The notes beneath the pieces were generated by a model that did no database searches, was not told the DNA's origin, and saw only the letters and a list, made by a program, of their open reading frames with translations. Made by a program: the position numbers and the translations under genes. From Kribbella aluminosa (lineage in GTDB: Bacteria; Actinomycetota; Actinomycetes; Propionibacteriales; Kribbellaceae), in the NCBI RefSeq assembly GCF_017876295.1, contig NZ_JAGINT010000002.1:2852001-2916000 (forward strand): 64,000 nt of DNA, given 5' to 3'. This document shows positions 17,943-27,271 of this stretch, piece by piece (position 1 is the first letter of the stretch; each line of letters opens with the position of its first letter).

Positions 17943-18551
17943 TCAGGTCTCGTTGCGGAGGGCCTCGAGCCACAATGCGATCGGGCGGCGAAGGTCGTTG
18001 AGGCTGGCTCGGGTGCCGGGTGTGATGGCGGCGCGAGCGCCGTACAGACGGTCGAAGAGGAGGCCTTCGAGCAGGCTCAGTAGGTCGCGTGCGGAGCGGG
18101 CTGGGCGGGGCGCTCCGAGCGACTTCATCAGTTCGGTGGCCGACTCGAGGCCGAAAAGGCAGACTGCGAGGGCGTTGCGGAGTTCTTCGTCGTCGATGGC
18201 GTCCGGGGCAAGTGCATAGCGGGCGAGGGCGTCTCGGCGACGTGGCCCGAGCAGCGTGTCGACGTACTTGGCCATGGAGGCGGCCGCGGTGGCGGTCGTC
18301 ACCTCGGTCGCACGGCGCTCGGTCTGGGCGGTGGCGAAGGCGTCGCGGGTCACGTCGGTGAGGTGCCTGATCGCGGCCTCGACCAGTTGCTCGCGGGTGC
18401 GGAAGTAGTACGACGTAGAGCCCTGCGCGATGCCGAGCTCCCTGTCGATCTTCTGATGGGTCAGGGCGTGATTTCCGCCTTCGGCCGCGAGCGTCAGCGC
18501 GGCATCGCAGATCTCGGTGCGGCGACTCGAACGGCGAGGCATGCTGCGCAT
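17943..18551 (-). CDS. TetR-family transcriptional regulator (tetR2)
   Basis: 202 aa from the ATG at 18551 (ATG 18542 is an alternative). The DNA-binding part reads EICDAALTLAAEGGNHALTHQ, then LGIAQGSTSYYFRTREQL. The C-terminal half ends LLSLLEGLLFDRLYGARAAI and LRRPIALWLEAL. It is a clear paralogue of tetR1. Its start is seven bases from operator site 4, so it is probably leaderless and autoregulated. The two regulators may cross-regulate, because their sites share one consensus. Confidence 0.88.
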   Translation of the reverse strand: MRSMPRRSSRRTEICDAALTLAAEGGNHALTHQKIDRELGIAQGSTSYYFRTREQLVEAAIRHLTDVTRDAFATAQTERRATEVTTATAAASMAKYVDTLLGPRRRDALARYALAPDAIDDEELRNALAVCLFGLESATELMKSLGAPRPARSARDLLSLLEGLLFDRLYGARAAITPGTRASLNDLRRPIALWLEALRNET

Positions 18552-18558
18552 CCTAATA

Positions 18559-18575
18559 ACTCTAGGATCTCTGAG
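18559..18575. promoter_or_regulatory. Operator-like palindrome, site 4
   Basis: ACTCTA-GGATCT-CTGAG; the right half differs at one position from the other sites. It lies directly upstream of the tetR2 start codon. Confidence 0.65.
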
Positions 18576-18598
18576 CCTCGCCGGACGCGCCGCGTGGC

Positions 18599-19015
18599 TC
18601 AGATCCAGCCGGTGGTGTTGATCTTCGTGCTCGCCTGAGCACCGATCCAGGGTTCGTCGACAGCCCACAGCAGGCCGGCGTTGAATTCCGGTACGTCGAA
18701 GTCGCACATCACCCAGCCGCCGGCCTCGCCGCGGTCGTTGAAGCACTCCCGATACCAGCTCCCCGACGATTCCTGGTCCTGGATCGTGGCGGCGACGGGA
18801 TGTCCGTTCGCCTTGGTGTCCTTCACCCAGACCCGATCTCCGTACGCGGCGAAGCACGCCTTCGCGCCGGTCACCGAAACGCACCAGACATTGTCACCCG
18901 AGGGCGGCGGTCCACTCGGGACACCGTTGGTTGCGGAGGCGACGCTCGCCGTCCCGGCCGCGATGAGGGTCGCCGCCACCGGAATCCCGATCAGCACACG
19001 CACCAGCCTGTTCAT
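18599..19015 (-). CDS. Small secreted protein of unknown function
   Basis: 138 aa. A Sec-type signal (LIGIPVAATLIAAGTASVASA) ends near residue 29. The mature part has four Cys residues (WCVSV, KACFA, RECFND, VMCDF), enough for two disulfides, and many aromatic and charged residues. Families of short Cys-containing secreted actinobacterial proteins look like this, but I recognise no specific domain. Operator site 5 lies 36 bases upstream of the start, so it is a likely member of the TetR regulon. Confidence 0.75.
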   Translation of the reverse strand: MNRLVRVLIGIPVAATLIAAGTASVASATNGVPSGPPPSGDNVWCVSVTGAKACFAAYGDRVWVKDTKANGHPVAATIQDQESSGSWYRECFNDRGEAGGWVMCDFDVPEFNAGLLWAVDEPWIGAQASTKINTTGWI

Positions 19016-19050
19016 CAGTAACTCTCCGTCTTCGTCTTCGACTCACGACA

Positions 19051-19068
19051 ACTCTAATATCCTAGAGT
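19051..19068. promoter_or_regulatory. Operator-like palindrome, site 5
   Basis: ACTCTA-ATATCC-TAGAGT, a perfect 6-bp inverted repeat. It overlaps the last codons and stop of the aminopeptidase P gene and lies upstream of the small secreted protein gene on the same strand. Confidence 0.7.
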
Positions 19069-20571
19069 ATGGCGCGACGGGCTCTGCCGGGACCAGATGT
19101 CGCGGATCCACATCTCGACGTCAGCGGCGGTGCGGGGCATTGCGGCGGACAGGTTCTCGTAGCCGTCGGAGGTGACCAGGACGTCGTCCTCGATGCGTAC
19201 TCCGATGCCTCGGAAGCGCTCAGGGACTTTGAGATCGTCGGCCTTGAAATAGAGGCCGGGTTCGACCGTGAGAATCATTCCTGGCCGGAGTTCGGCGTCC
19301 ATGTACTCGCCGCGGGTGGCCAGCGCGCAGTCGTGAACGTCGATGCCCAGATGGTGGCTGGTCCCGGTCACCATCCACCGTCGGTGATATTGGCCGTGGT
19401 TCCTGTCCAGGGTGGCTTCCACATCGATGCCGTCGGGTAACAGACCCCATCCGTACAGGTGTTCGGCGATCACCCGGATGGCCGCCGCGTGGATGTCGGA
19501 GAACCGGTTACCCGGCTTGACCGCAGCCAGTCCAGCTTCCTGCGCGGCGTAGACAGCGTCATAGATCTCCCGCTGGGTATCAGTGAACTCGCCGTTGATG
19601 GGTAGCGTGCGGGTGATGTCAGCGGTGAAGAGTGAATCCAGTTCGACACCTGCATCCAGCAGGAGGAGGTCTCCGAGCCGCAGGTCGCCGGTGTTCTTGA
19701 TCCAGTGCATTGTGGTGGCGTGGTCACCGGCCGCGCAGATGGAGTCGTAGCCGATGCCGTTGCCTTGATGGCGGGCGTGCAGTCCGAAGACGCCCTCGAC
19801 CCAGCGTTCGCCGCGGCCCCGGGCCACGGCCTCTGGAAGGTCGGCGATGACGGCCTCGAAGCCGTGCTGCGTCGCCGCGACGGCCTGACGCATCTGCTCG
19901 ATCTCCCAATCGTCCTTGATCATCCGCATCGTCGAGAGAAAGTGGGACAGCTCCTCGTCCAACTCGAGTGCGAGGACCTCGTGCGCGGCAGGCCTGATTC
20001 GCGTCGCCAGCGCAGTGACATCGGGGTCGGCGTCGGGAACCACCCGCAGAGTTACCCGGCCGAGGTCCTTGGCGACGGCGTCTGCGAATCCGTCGATGTG
20101 CCGAGCAGTCAGGCCGAGCTCACTCTCGATGTCCTCGATCGTCGGGCTAGCGCCGACCCAGAATTCGCCGTACCGCGTGTCTGCGAAGAACTCGTCTGTA
20201 TCCCGGTCGGCCAGCGGGCGGAAGTACAGGACGGCCTCGTGACCGCCTTGGTCGCGTGGCTCAAGTACCAGGACTGCGTCGGGCTCGCGGTCGCCGCCGA
20301 GGCCGGTGAGATGTGCGAATGCCGAGTGGGGGCGAAAAACGTAATCCATGTCGTTGCTGCGTACTCGGTGTCCGCCGGCAGGGATCACCAACCGTTCGCC
20401 CGGGAACCGATCGCTCAGCGATTCGCGGCGCCTGGACGCGTACGGTGCCACCTCGGCCGGACCGGTCGTCGCGGTGCGGCGCGGAGCCCAGTCCTGCCCG
20501 ATGAAGTTGCGCAGTTCATCGGTGGTGGGACGCGCTCTATTGGCGACCAGTCGTTCACGTTCCTTCGTCAT
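19054..20571 (-). CDS. pepP: Xaa-Pro aminopeptidase (M24B)
   Basis: 505 aa. An N-terminal creatinase-like domain is followed by the pita-bread catalytic domain. The two-metal ligands are visible in order: Asp in LLLLDAGVELDS, Asp in FTADITRTLP, His in GTSHHLGIDVHD, Glu in TVEPGLYF and Glu in GVRIEDDVLVT. It would remove N-terminal residues before proline from peptides in the cytoplasm. The gene is divergent from the secreted protease gene at 20706. Confidence 0.93.
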   Translation of the reverse strand: MTKERERLVANRARPTTDELRNFIGQDWAPRRTATTGPAEVAPYASRRRESLSDRFPGERLVIPAGGHRVRSNDMDYVFRPHSAFAHLTGLGGDREPDAVLVLEPRDQGGHEAVLYFRPLADRDTDEFFADTRYGEFWVGASPTIEDIESELGLTARHIDGFADAVAKDLGRVTLRVVPDADPDVTALATRIRPAAHEVLALELDEELSHFLSTMRMIKDDWEIEQMRQAVAATQHGFEAVIADLPEAVARGRGERWVEGVFGLHARHQGNGIGYDSICAAGDHATTMHWIKNTGDLRLGDLLLLDAGVELDSLFTADITRTLPINGEFTDTQREIYDAVYAAQEAGLAAVKPGNRFSDIHAAAIRVIAEHLYGWGLLPDGIDVEATLDRNHGQYHRRWMVTGTSHHLGIDVHDCALATRGEYMDAELRPGMILTVEPGLYFKADDLKVPERFRGIGVRIEDDVLVTSDGYENLSAAMPRTAADVEMWIRDIWSRQSPSRHTLGY

Positions 20572-20705
20572 GGGCTCATCGTGACGCCGAGTCCCTCTGG
20601 ACGGTGCCCAAATCCGACAGTGGCGCGGTTGGGCGTCGGCGGACGGCCGGTGGATGTAGAAAGCGGTCCTGCTATCAGATCATCGGCCAGAGAGGACCTA
20701 CCGCC

Positions 20706-22394
20706 ATGCGTCTTCGTCGTTCCGCCATGATTGCTGGTGCTTGTGTGGCGCTGCTTGCGCCCGCGGCTCCCAGCATCGCCGTACCCGCTCCGCCACCGCC
20801 TACCGCGTGCACTCCGTTCAGCGACACCGCCACGCACCGTACCGACGAACGCCCGAGTTGTCTGAAGACCGTCGTGACGCTGTCCGGCGCACCCGCCGTT
20901 GGACACGAGGCAAGGGTCGATCTCGTGGTCGACACCACGGCGACCACCCAACCGGTCAAGCTCGAGGTGACACTTCCGGCCGGCCTGGAGTGGGTGGATC
21001 CGCCGGGCGACCTGAGCTCCAGCGTCAGCGCATCGAAGGTACCTGTCAACCGCGGCGAGGTGCATCGGGCCGTAGGACAGGGGCTGGCCGGGAAGGGGCA
21101 TCCGTGGCGGCTCAGTGGCACGATCCGGGCTGTGGACGCGGGAGCTGCGGAGATCGGGGTGACAGCCACGGCGACGTCCGGAGATGAGGCCACGGCGAGC
21201 ACATTCGTGACCGTTGGCGCGAAGACGTCCAGCGCCGGGATCGCGGTCAAGGAGGTCGCCCAAGCTGCTCCGGCGGCGAACGGGGCGACGAGGACGTTCC
21301 CCCGATACGCTCCGAAGGCCGTCGCCGACTCGTCTGCCGCAACAGTTCCGGCGGCCAAGCCCGCGGCCGCAGAGGCCTGTGCGGCCGGTTCCTGGAACTA
21401 CGTCGACTACCAAGGGGTCGCACGGGTGTCGGCGAACGCTCGGGTGAAGGTGTACGACGCGGACAAGGGCGGGGACGACCTGCTCGCCAGTGGACTCACC
21501 GATGCGGACGGCAGGTACCGACTCTGCTTCGGGAATGTGGACGAGGACGGAACGGGTCAGGACGTCTACGTCGAGTTCGGGACGGAGAACCCGAACTGGG
21601 TGATCCAGAACAACGTCTCGAAGAAGGCCTACCGGTTCACCACCAACACCCGTCAAGACGTAGCAAATGGTGAAACGGTCGATTTCGGTGCGTTTCAGCC
21701 GGCCGATCCGGCCCTGATGCGCGGCGTCGAGGCCTTCGATACGATCAACACCGCGTGGAACTGGAAACCCGCCAGCAAGTGCTGGGACGCCCGGGACACC
21801 AAATGCCGGCAAGGCAAGGTGAACTGGGCCCCTGACTCCACGACATGCTGCTGGTACGACCTGCAGGAGAATGCTGCCTACATCGATGCGAGCACGCCGG
21901 ACTTCCACGTCATGGTGCTGCACGAGTTCGGGCACGGCGTGATGGACGATGTCTACGAGGACAAGTTCCCCGATTCCCCCAACTGCTCCCCACACTGGTT
22001 CGAGAAGGCGAGTTCGGCAGGGTGTGCATGGACCGAGGGCTGGGCCAGTTGGTTCGCGATGACGGTGCTCGACGACCCGCACTACTACTGGCCGGGCGGC
22101 TACGTGCTGGATCTGGAGAGTCCTACCTGGGGGACCACGCCGCCGAACTGGGAGAACGGAGACACAGTGGAGGGACGGGTTCTGGGGGCCATGATCGATC
22201 TCGGCGACGGCGGCGACCGCAACGAGGCCGGTGACACCTGCAGCGAGGACCCGACCAAGGCCTTGTGGAACACCTTCCTCGACGATGTCTCCGGCAGCTT
22301 CGCCGCGTTCTGGGCCGCGCGTGCCAAGTTCGGCTACAGCGTGGGGCCGAACGAGCTCAGCTGCCTGTACCACAACACGATCGACTACCGCTGA
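20706..22394 (+). CDS. Secreted zinc metalloprotease-like protein
   Basis: 562 aa from the ATG at 20706, with GAGAGGA ten bases upstream. A Sec signal (SAMIAGACVALLAPAAPSIA) is followed by a beta-rich region resembling conserved-repeat/transthyretin-like domains (about 45-330). The C-terminal domain has HEFGH at 406-410 and WTEGWASWF with Glu444, consistent with a gluzincin-type zinc site (HExxH plus distal Glu). Cys residues in KCWDARDTKC and CCWYD could form disulfides. Fold and specificity are not known to me; the protease call rests on the zinc motif. Confidence 0.65.
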   Translation: MRLRRSAMIAGACVALLAPAAPSIAVPAPPPPTACTPFSDTATHRTDERPSCLKTVVTLSGAPAVGHEARVDLVVDTTATTQPVKLEVTLPAGLEWVDPPGDLSSSVSASKVPVNRGEVHRAVGQGLAGKGHPWRLSGTIRAVDAGAAEIGVTATATSGDEATASTFVTVGAKTSSAGIAVKEVAQAAPAANGATRTFPRYAPKAVADSSAATVPAAKPAAAEACAAGSWNYVDYQGVARVSANARVKVYDADKGGDDLLASGLTDADGRYRLCFGNVDEDGTGQDVYVEFGTENPNWVIQNNVSKKAYRFTTNTRQDVANGETVDFGAFQPADPALMRGVEAFDTINTAWNWKPASKCWDARDTKCRQGKVNWAPDSTTCCWYDLQENAAYIDASTPDFHVMVLHEFGHGVMDDVYEDKFPDSPNCSPHWFEKASSAGCAWTEGWASWFAMTVLDDPHYYWPGGYVLDLESPTWGTTPPNWENGDTVEGRVLGAMIDLGDGGDRNEAGDTCSEDPTKALWNTFLDDVSGSFAAFWAARAKFGYSVGPNELSCLYHNTIDYR

Positions 22395-22399
22395 CAGTC

Positions 22400-22436
22400 G
22401 CAGGTGCACCACGTTCGGGGGACGTGGTGCACCTGC
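22400..22436 (+). terminator. Strong hairpin after the metalloprotease gene
   Basis: GCAGGTGCACCACGT (22400-22414) and ACGTGGTGCACCTGC (22422-22436) form a perfect 15-bp stem with a 7-nt loop, six bases after the stop codon. It ends 26 bases before the next gene, so it should insulate that gene. Confidence 0.8.
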
Positions 22437-22462
22437 ACGCCGTCGCTTGTTAGGTTGCGTCC

Positions 22463-23443
22463 ATGGTGACATTCACGGTCTCCGAAGCCCTGAGCCAGCT
22501 GGGTCTCTCGCGCGAGGCGGGCCAGGCGTATCAGGAACTGCTGAGCGGGGGAGTGTCGAACCTCGAAGAGCTGACGACCAGGACGGGCATGTCAGCGGAC
22601 GCCGTCGGACTGGCTCATCGGGACCTCGTCGATGCCGGTCTCGTCAACACCCTGGAGTCGCCGGACGGGGTCATTGTGCCGCTACCACCGCAGGCCATCG
22701 TGGAGATCCTCGGCAGGCACCGTGCGGCGGAGATCGACGAGTCCCGCCTCGCCGTGGCCAGTGCCTTCGAGGCGTTTCGCCGTCGGCAGATGGCCACCAG
22801 CAGCGACAACCTCGTAGAGGTAGTGACCGGCTCAGCGATTGGCCCGCGGATGAGGCAGTTGTATACCAGCGCTCGCAAGCAGATCCGGCAGTTGGACTCG
22901 CCGCCGTACTATCCGCATGAGGCACTGCGCGACGCGCTGGAGAACCTGGCCCGCGGCGTCGAACAACGGATCGTTTACGCCAGGGAGTCCTTGACCCATC
23001 CGGGCAAACTGCATGACGACATCGAGCCGTCCATCGAGGCCGGGGAACAGGCGCGGGTAGCACCGGAGATCCCGGTCAAGCTCATCATTGTCGACGAGAC
23101 CGTCGCCATGGTGTCCTTCTCCATCCGGGAGGTGGACGTCTTCAACACCATGCTGGTCGTCCAACCCTGCGGCTTGTTCACGGCGCTGGCGGCGCTCTTC
23201 GAGCACATCTGGCGGGCGGCGCTGCCGTTCCACGATCGCGAGGTGGACTCGCAGCGGCTGCTCGCTCAGGACCGGCGGCTGCTGGCGTTGCTGGCCGGTG
23301 GAGTTTCCGACGAGGCAATCGCCCATGAGTTGGGCGTCAGCCGCCGGACGCTGTACCGGCGGGTCGAGATCCTCGGCGCCAGGCTGGGGGCTTCGACCCG
23401 CTTCCAGTTGGCCCTCCTGGCCCAGCGCCGAGGATGGTTGTGA
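22463..23443 (+). CDS. TrmB-like / LuxR-type HTH transcriptional regulator
   Basis: 326 aa. The N-terminal 70 residues form a TrmB-type winged helix (LSREAGQAYQELLSGG, VSNLEELTTRTGMSADAVGL). A middle region of about 170 residues resembles the phospholipase-D-like sensor part of TrmB proteins. The last 60 residues are a LuxR-type helix-turn-helix (LLALLAGGVSDEAIAHELGVSRRTLYRRV). Two DNA-binding ends in one protein is a layout known in Streptomyces-type regulators. It converges with the oligopeptide importer genes, whose last stop is 13 bases away, and could regulate them. Confidence 0.82.
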   Translation: MVTFTVSEALSQLGLSREAGQAYQELLSGGVSNLEELTTRTGMSADAVGLAHRDLVDAGLVNTLESPDGVIVPLPPQAIVEILGRHRAAEIDESRLAVASAFEAFRRRQMATSSDNLVEVVTGSAIGPRMRQLYTSARKQIRQLDSPPYYPHEALRDALENLARGVEQRIVYARESLTHPGKLHDDIEPSIEAGEQARVAPEIPVKLIIVDETVAMVSFSIREVDVFNTMLVVQPCGLFTALAALFEHIWRAALPFHDREVDSQRLLAQDRRLLALLAGGVSDEAIAHELGVSRRTLYRRVEILGARLGASTRFQLALLAQRRGWL

Positions 23444-23456
23444 CGGAGCCGTCAGG

Positions 23457-25136
23457 TCACTTCTGCCAGCCGATGTCCTCGAGGCGCCCCCGGAAGAACA
23501 GACCGGATCCGTAGTTCGCCAAGCCGGTCTTGACGGCGGTGATCTTCGGCCCGTTGAACAGCGGCAGCACTTCGTACTGCTTGAGCGCCTCGACCTCGAG
23601 ATCGTTGAAGCGGCTCTCCTGCTGCGCCTTGTCCGGAAGCCTGCCGATCTCCTTCGCCTGCTTGGCGAGCTCGGTGGTCGTCTTGGCATCGCTGTAGCCG
23701 GCGTCCGGCGAGCAGTAGAACTGGCAGAACAGATAGAACCCCTCATCGGGTCCGCCGGTCGCCCAGCCGAGGTACAGGGTGTCGTACTCCTTCTTGGCCA
23801 GGATGTCCGCGAACTCGGATCCCTTGCGCTGCGGCAGTTCGAGTTCGATACCGACCTTCTTCAGCATCGCCTGCGCGGCCACGCTGACGTTCTTCACGAC
23901 CGCGGCGTCGCCGATGATCGGCCAGACGAGGTGGAGCCTGGCACCGTCCTTGGTGCGGATGCCGTCCGCCCCCTTGGCCCAGCCCGCGTCGTCCAGAAGC
24001 TTGTCGGCGGCGGCCTCGTCGTAGCTGATGCCAGCCTGCTTCAGGTTGTCTCTATAACCGGCCTGGAACGGGTAGAGGACGAACGAACCCGGCAGCTCCT
24101 CGCTGTAGTTCATCCCCTCCGTCTTGATCTTCAGGAGCGTCTCGCGATCGAGTGCCCGCTCCACGGCCTGACGGACCCGCGGATCGCTGAACGTCTTCGA
24201 GTTGGGGTTGAGGGCCACGAACCCGGTGCTCAGGGCGGCGGACTGACGCAGGTCGATGCCCTGCATCGTCTTCACCTGGGTGTTCGGTTCCTTGCTGCTG
24301 GCGTCGACGGCGTCGAGTTCGCCGTTGCGGAAGGCGTTGATCGCGGCTGTCGACTCGAGGTTGCGGAAGATCCGCTGATCCAGTTTGCCGGGCTTACCCC
24401 ACCACTTGGGGTTGCGCTCGAAGACCACCGTCTTGTCGGTCTTGCTGATCGACTTGATGTGGTACGGCCCCGCACCCCACTCGTCATGCGGGTTGTCGAT
24501 GTAGCCCTCGTTGAACGTCTTCGGGTTTCCGACCTTCGGGTTCAGCAGCGTGTTGAACTGACCCTGCCACCACACCCAGGGACCGGAGTACGTCACCACG
24601 GCCTGCTTGGAATTCGTGCCTGGCTTGACCGAGCTGATGATGTCGTAACCGTCGGTGCTGTTGACCGAGTACTGCTTGTTCTTACCGTTCGACACCTTCC
24701 ACACCGTCTCGAACGCACGCCAGTCGATCGGTGTCCCGTCGTTGAATGTGGCCTTGGGGTTGATCGTGTAGGTGACCACCCTGTTGCCGTTGACGAGTTG
24801 GTCCTTGACATCACTGAGGTAGTCAGGGTTGGGCGACCACTTGCCATCGGGTGACATCAGGCTCAGATTCGCGTTGTACCAACTGAAGAGCTGGACGCTG
24901 TCGCTCGTGTAGTCGGCATGGAACGGGTTGAGCTGGTCCGGCGCGCCGCCGTTGGCGGTGGTCAGCGTGCCGCCGTCCTTGATGTTCTCGCGCGGTTGAG
25001 GATTGTACTGAGCCAAGGTCGAAAGGCCCTCGCGGTCGATCTTCGGGCCGGATCCCGCAGGACTGTTCGACGAGCACGCGGCGAGGGCGAGGACGAGGAG
25101 TGCCCCCACGACCATGCCCTTGTTCTTGAACTTCAT
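23457..25136 (-). CDS. Peptide ABC transporter substrate-binding lipoprotein (family 5)
   Basis: 559 aa from the ATG at 25136; the longer upstream frame overlaps the ATPase gene. The signal ends in a lipobox (LALAACSSN, Cys near 22). The SBP_bac_5 fold is shown by GGAPDQLNPFHADYTSDSVQ, FNDGTPIDWRAFETVW and WGAGPYHIKSISKTDKTV, which match DppA/OppA-type proteins. It captures oligopeptides (or another class-5 ligand) outside the membrane for the permeases encoded upstream. It is the last gene of the importer operon. Confidence 0.92.
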   Translation of the reverse strand: MKFKNKGMVVGALLVLALAACSSNSPAGSGPKIDREGLSTLAQYNPQPRENIKDGGTLTTANGGAPDQLNPFHADYTSDSVQLFSWYNANLSLMSPDGKWSPNPDYLSDVKDQLVNGNRVVTYTINPKATFNDGTPIDWRAFETVWKVSNGKNKQYSVNSTDGYDIISSVKPGTNSKQAVVTYSGPWVWWQGQFNTLLNPKVGNPKTFNEGYIDNPHDEWGAGPYHIKSISKTDKTVVFERNPKWWGKPGKLDQRIFRNLESTAAINAFRNGELDAVDASSKEPNTQVKTMQGIDLRQSAALSTGFVALNPNSKTFSDPRVRQAVERALDRETLLKIKTEGMNYSEELPGSFVLYPFQAGYRDNLKQAGISYDEAAADKLLDDAGWAKGADGIRTKDGARLHLVWPIIGDAAVVKNVSVAAQAMLKKVGIELELPQRKGSEFADILAKKEYDTLYLGWATGGPDEGFYLFCQFYCSPDAGYSDAKTTTELAKQAKEIGRLPDKAQQESRFNDLEVEALKQYEVLPLFNGPKITAVKTGLANYGSGLFFRGRLEDIGWQK

Positions 25137-25176
25137 GGTGGGTGCCTTCTGTGAGAGTGGTGAGTGGAGGAGCGCC

Positions 25177-27271
25177 TCAGCGGTGCAGGCAGGCATGACT
25201 GTGGTCGGTCCCGCCTCCGATCCCCTCCAACGCAGGCGACACGGTGGTGCACCTGTGTTGCTGCTCGTGGCTGAGGGTTGGTTTGAGCGGACAGCGGCTC
25301 GCGAACGGGCACCCGGTCTGCTGCTCGGTCGGGCTGGGAAGCTCACCGGACAGCAGAATCCGGCGGCGTGACCGCTCCACGTCGGGTTCGGGGATCGGTA
25401 CAGCCGAGAGCAGCGCCTCGGTGTACGGGTGCGTCGGCCTCCCGAACACCTCGTCGACTCCGCCATACTCCACGAAGCGGCCGAGGTACATGACCGCCAC
25501 CCGGTCGGCCAGATGCCGGACCACGGACAGGTCATGGGAGACGAACAGATAGGACAGGCCGAGCTGGTGCTGGATCCGCTCGAGGAGGTTGATCACGCCC
25601 GCCTGGATCGACACGTCCAGCGCGGAGACCGGCTCGTCGAGAACCAGCAGGGAGGGGTCCGAGGCGAGTGCGCGGGCGATCCCGATGCGTTGCCGCTGGC
25701 CTCCGGAGAAGGCACCTGGGAAGCGTTCCACGTGCGCCGGGTCGAGTCCGACCAGATCCATCAGGTCAGCTACTCGCGCGTCGATCTCGCGGGTGGGTGC
25801 CAGGCCGAAGGCACGGATCGGCTCGCTGATGATCTCGCCCGCGGTGAACCGTGGATCCAGTGCGCCCATCGGATCCTGGAAGACGATCTGCAGCCTGCGC
25901 CGCAACCCCCGTACGACGCTCCGGTTCGCAGCTGAGAGATCGATCCCCTGGAATTCGATCCTCCCGCCGGCGTCCCTGGCCAGATCCATGATGGAGAGCA
26001 AAGTCGTCGTCTTGCCACATCCGGACTCCCCGACGATGGCAAGTGTCTCGCCGGCCCGAATGTCGAAGCTGACCCCGCGCACGGCGTGCACGGTGCCGAT
26101 CCGTCGCTTGAGCAGCGCGCCCTTCGTGAGCGGAAAGCCCTTGGTGAGGTCCTCCACCACCAAGACCGAGTCGCGCTGGTCTCGCGGTACGTCGGCGATC
26201 GCGCCCGGTGGAATCTCGGGCGGTGGAAAGACCGGGGTCCCATCGATGGAACCGTCGACGATCTCGTGGCTTCTGATGCAGGCAGCCCCGTGGCCGGCCT
26301 GTATCTGGAGCAAGCGAGGTTCAATGTCCAGGCATTCGTCGACCGCGACGGGACATCGCGCGGCGAACGGACACCGGTCAGGCAGGTCAATGAGCAGGGG
26401 CGGGTTGCCGGTGATGGGCACCAGCGGAGAATCCGACCGGTCGTCAGAGCGTGGGACGGCGCCCAGCAGACCGATCGTGTAGGGCATTCGAGAGTGGTGG
26501 AAGATCTCGTCCACGCCGGCCCTGCTCGACCGGTCGGCCGGCGTACATCACCATGACGTCGTCGGCCAGACCGGCCACCACGCCCAGGTCGTGCGTGACG
26601 AAGATGACGGCGGCGCCGGTCTCCGTCTGGGCCTTCTTCAGCAGGTCCAGCACCTGCGCCTGAATGGTGACGTCGAGGGCCGTGGTCGGCTCGTCCGCGA
26701 TGATCACCTGCGGATCGTTCGCGATGGCGAGGGCGATCACGACCCGCTGCCGCATCCCTCCGGACAACTCGTGCGGGTAGGAGCGCATTCGCTGTGCCGG
26801 GTTCGGGATGCCGACCAGGTCGAGCAGTTCGATTCCGCGCTCCCAGGCGCGGTTCTTCCCGAGTTCCTGATGGACCCGAATCGCCTCTACGAGCTGCTTG
26901 CCGATGCTGTGCACGGGAGTCAGGCTGGTGAGCGGATCCTGGAAGACCATCGCGATATCGTTGCCGCGCACGGCCGACAGCTGCTTGTCGGTGAGGCCGA
27001 GGAGTTCGCGGCCCAAGAGGCGGATGGACCCGCTGACCCGGGCATTGTCCGGGAGCAGCCCCATCACCGACAGCGCGGTCACCGACTTGCCCGAGCCGGA
27101 CTCGCCCACGATGCAGAGAGTGCGCCCGGGATGGAGCTCGAACGAGACCCCCCGTACGGCGTCCACGGTGCCCGCCTCGGACGGGAAGGACACCTGGAGA
27201 TCGTCCACCCGCAGTACAGGCCCGCCGCGGACCTCCCCAGGGACGGTGACCGCTGGAGTTGTAGACGTCAT
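25177..27271 (-). pseudogene. Fused oligopeptide ABC ATPase (OppD-OppF), single frameshift
   Basis: ATG at 27271 overlaps the permease stop (ATGA). The first nucleotide-binding domain has GESGSGKSV, SGGMRQR and IIADEPTTALD. Near 26520 it runs out of frame, but the next frame continues exactly where OppD should (VDEIFHHSRMPYTIGLLGAVP and the Cys-rich CPFAARCPVAVDEC oligopeptide-transporter tail). It then goes directly into a second domain with GESGCGKTT, FSGGQRQR and LVLDEPVSALD and a second Cys-rich tail. One extra base in the CCC run at 26520-26522 accounts for the break. Corrected, it is a fusion of about 697 aa serving both ATPase positions of the importer. Confidence 0.85.

Noticed and set aside
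20568..22472. Long minus-strand open frame (634 codons) opposite the metalloprotease gene
   Set aside because: It is the antisense shadow of a gene with a signal peptide, zinc motif and ribosome-binding site. Its translation is Arg/Gly/Val-rich with no family blocks.
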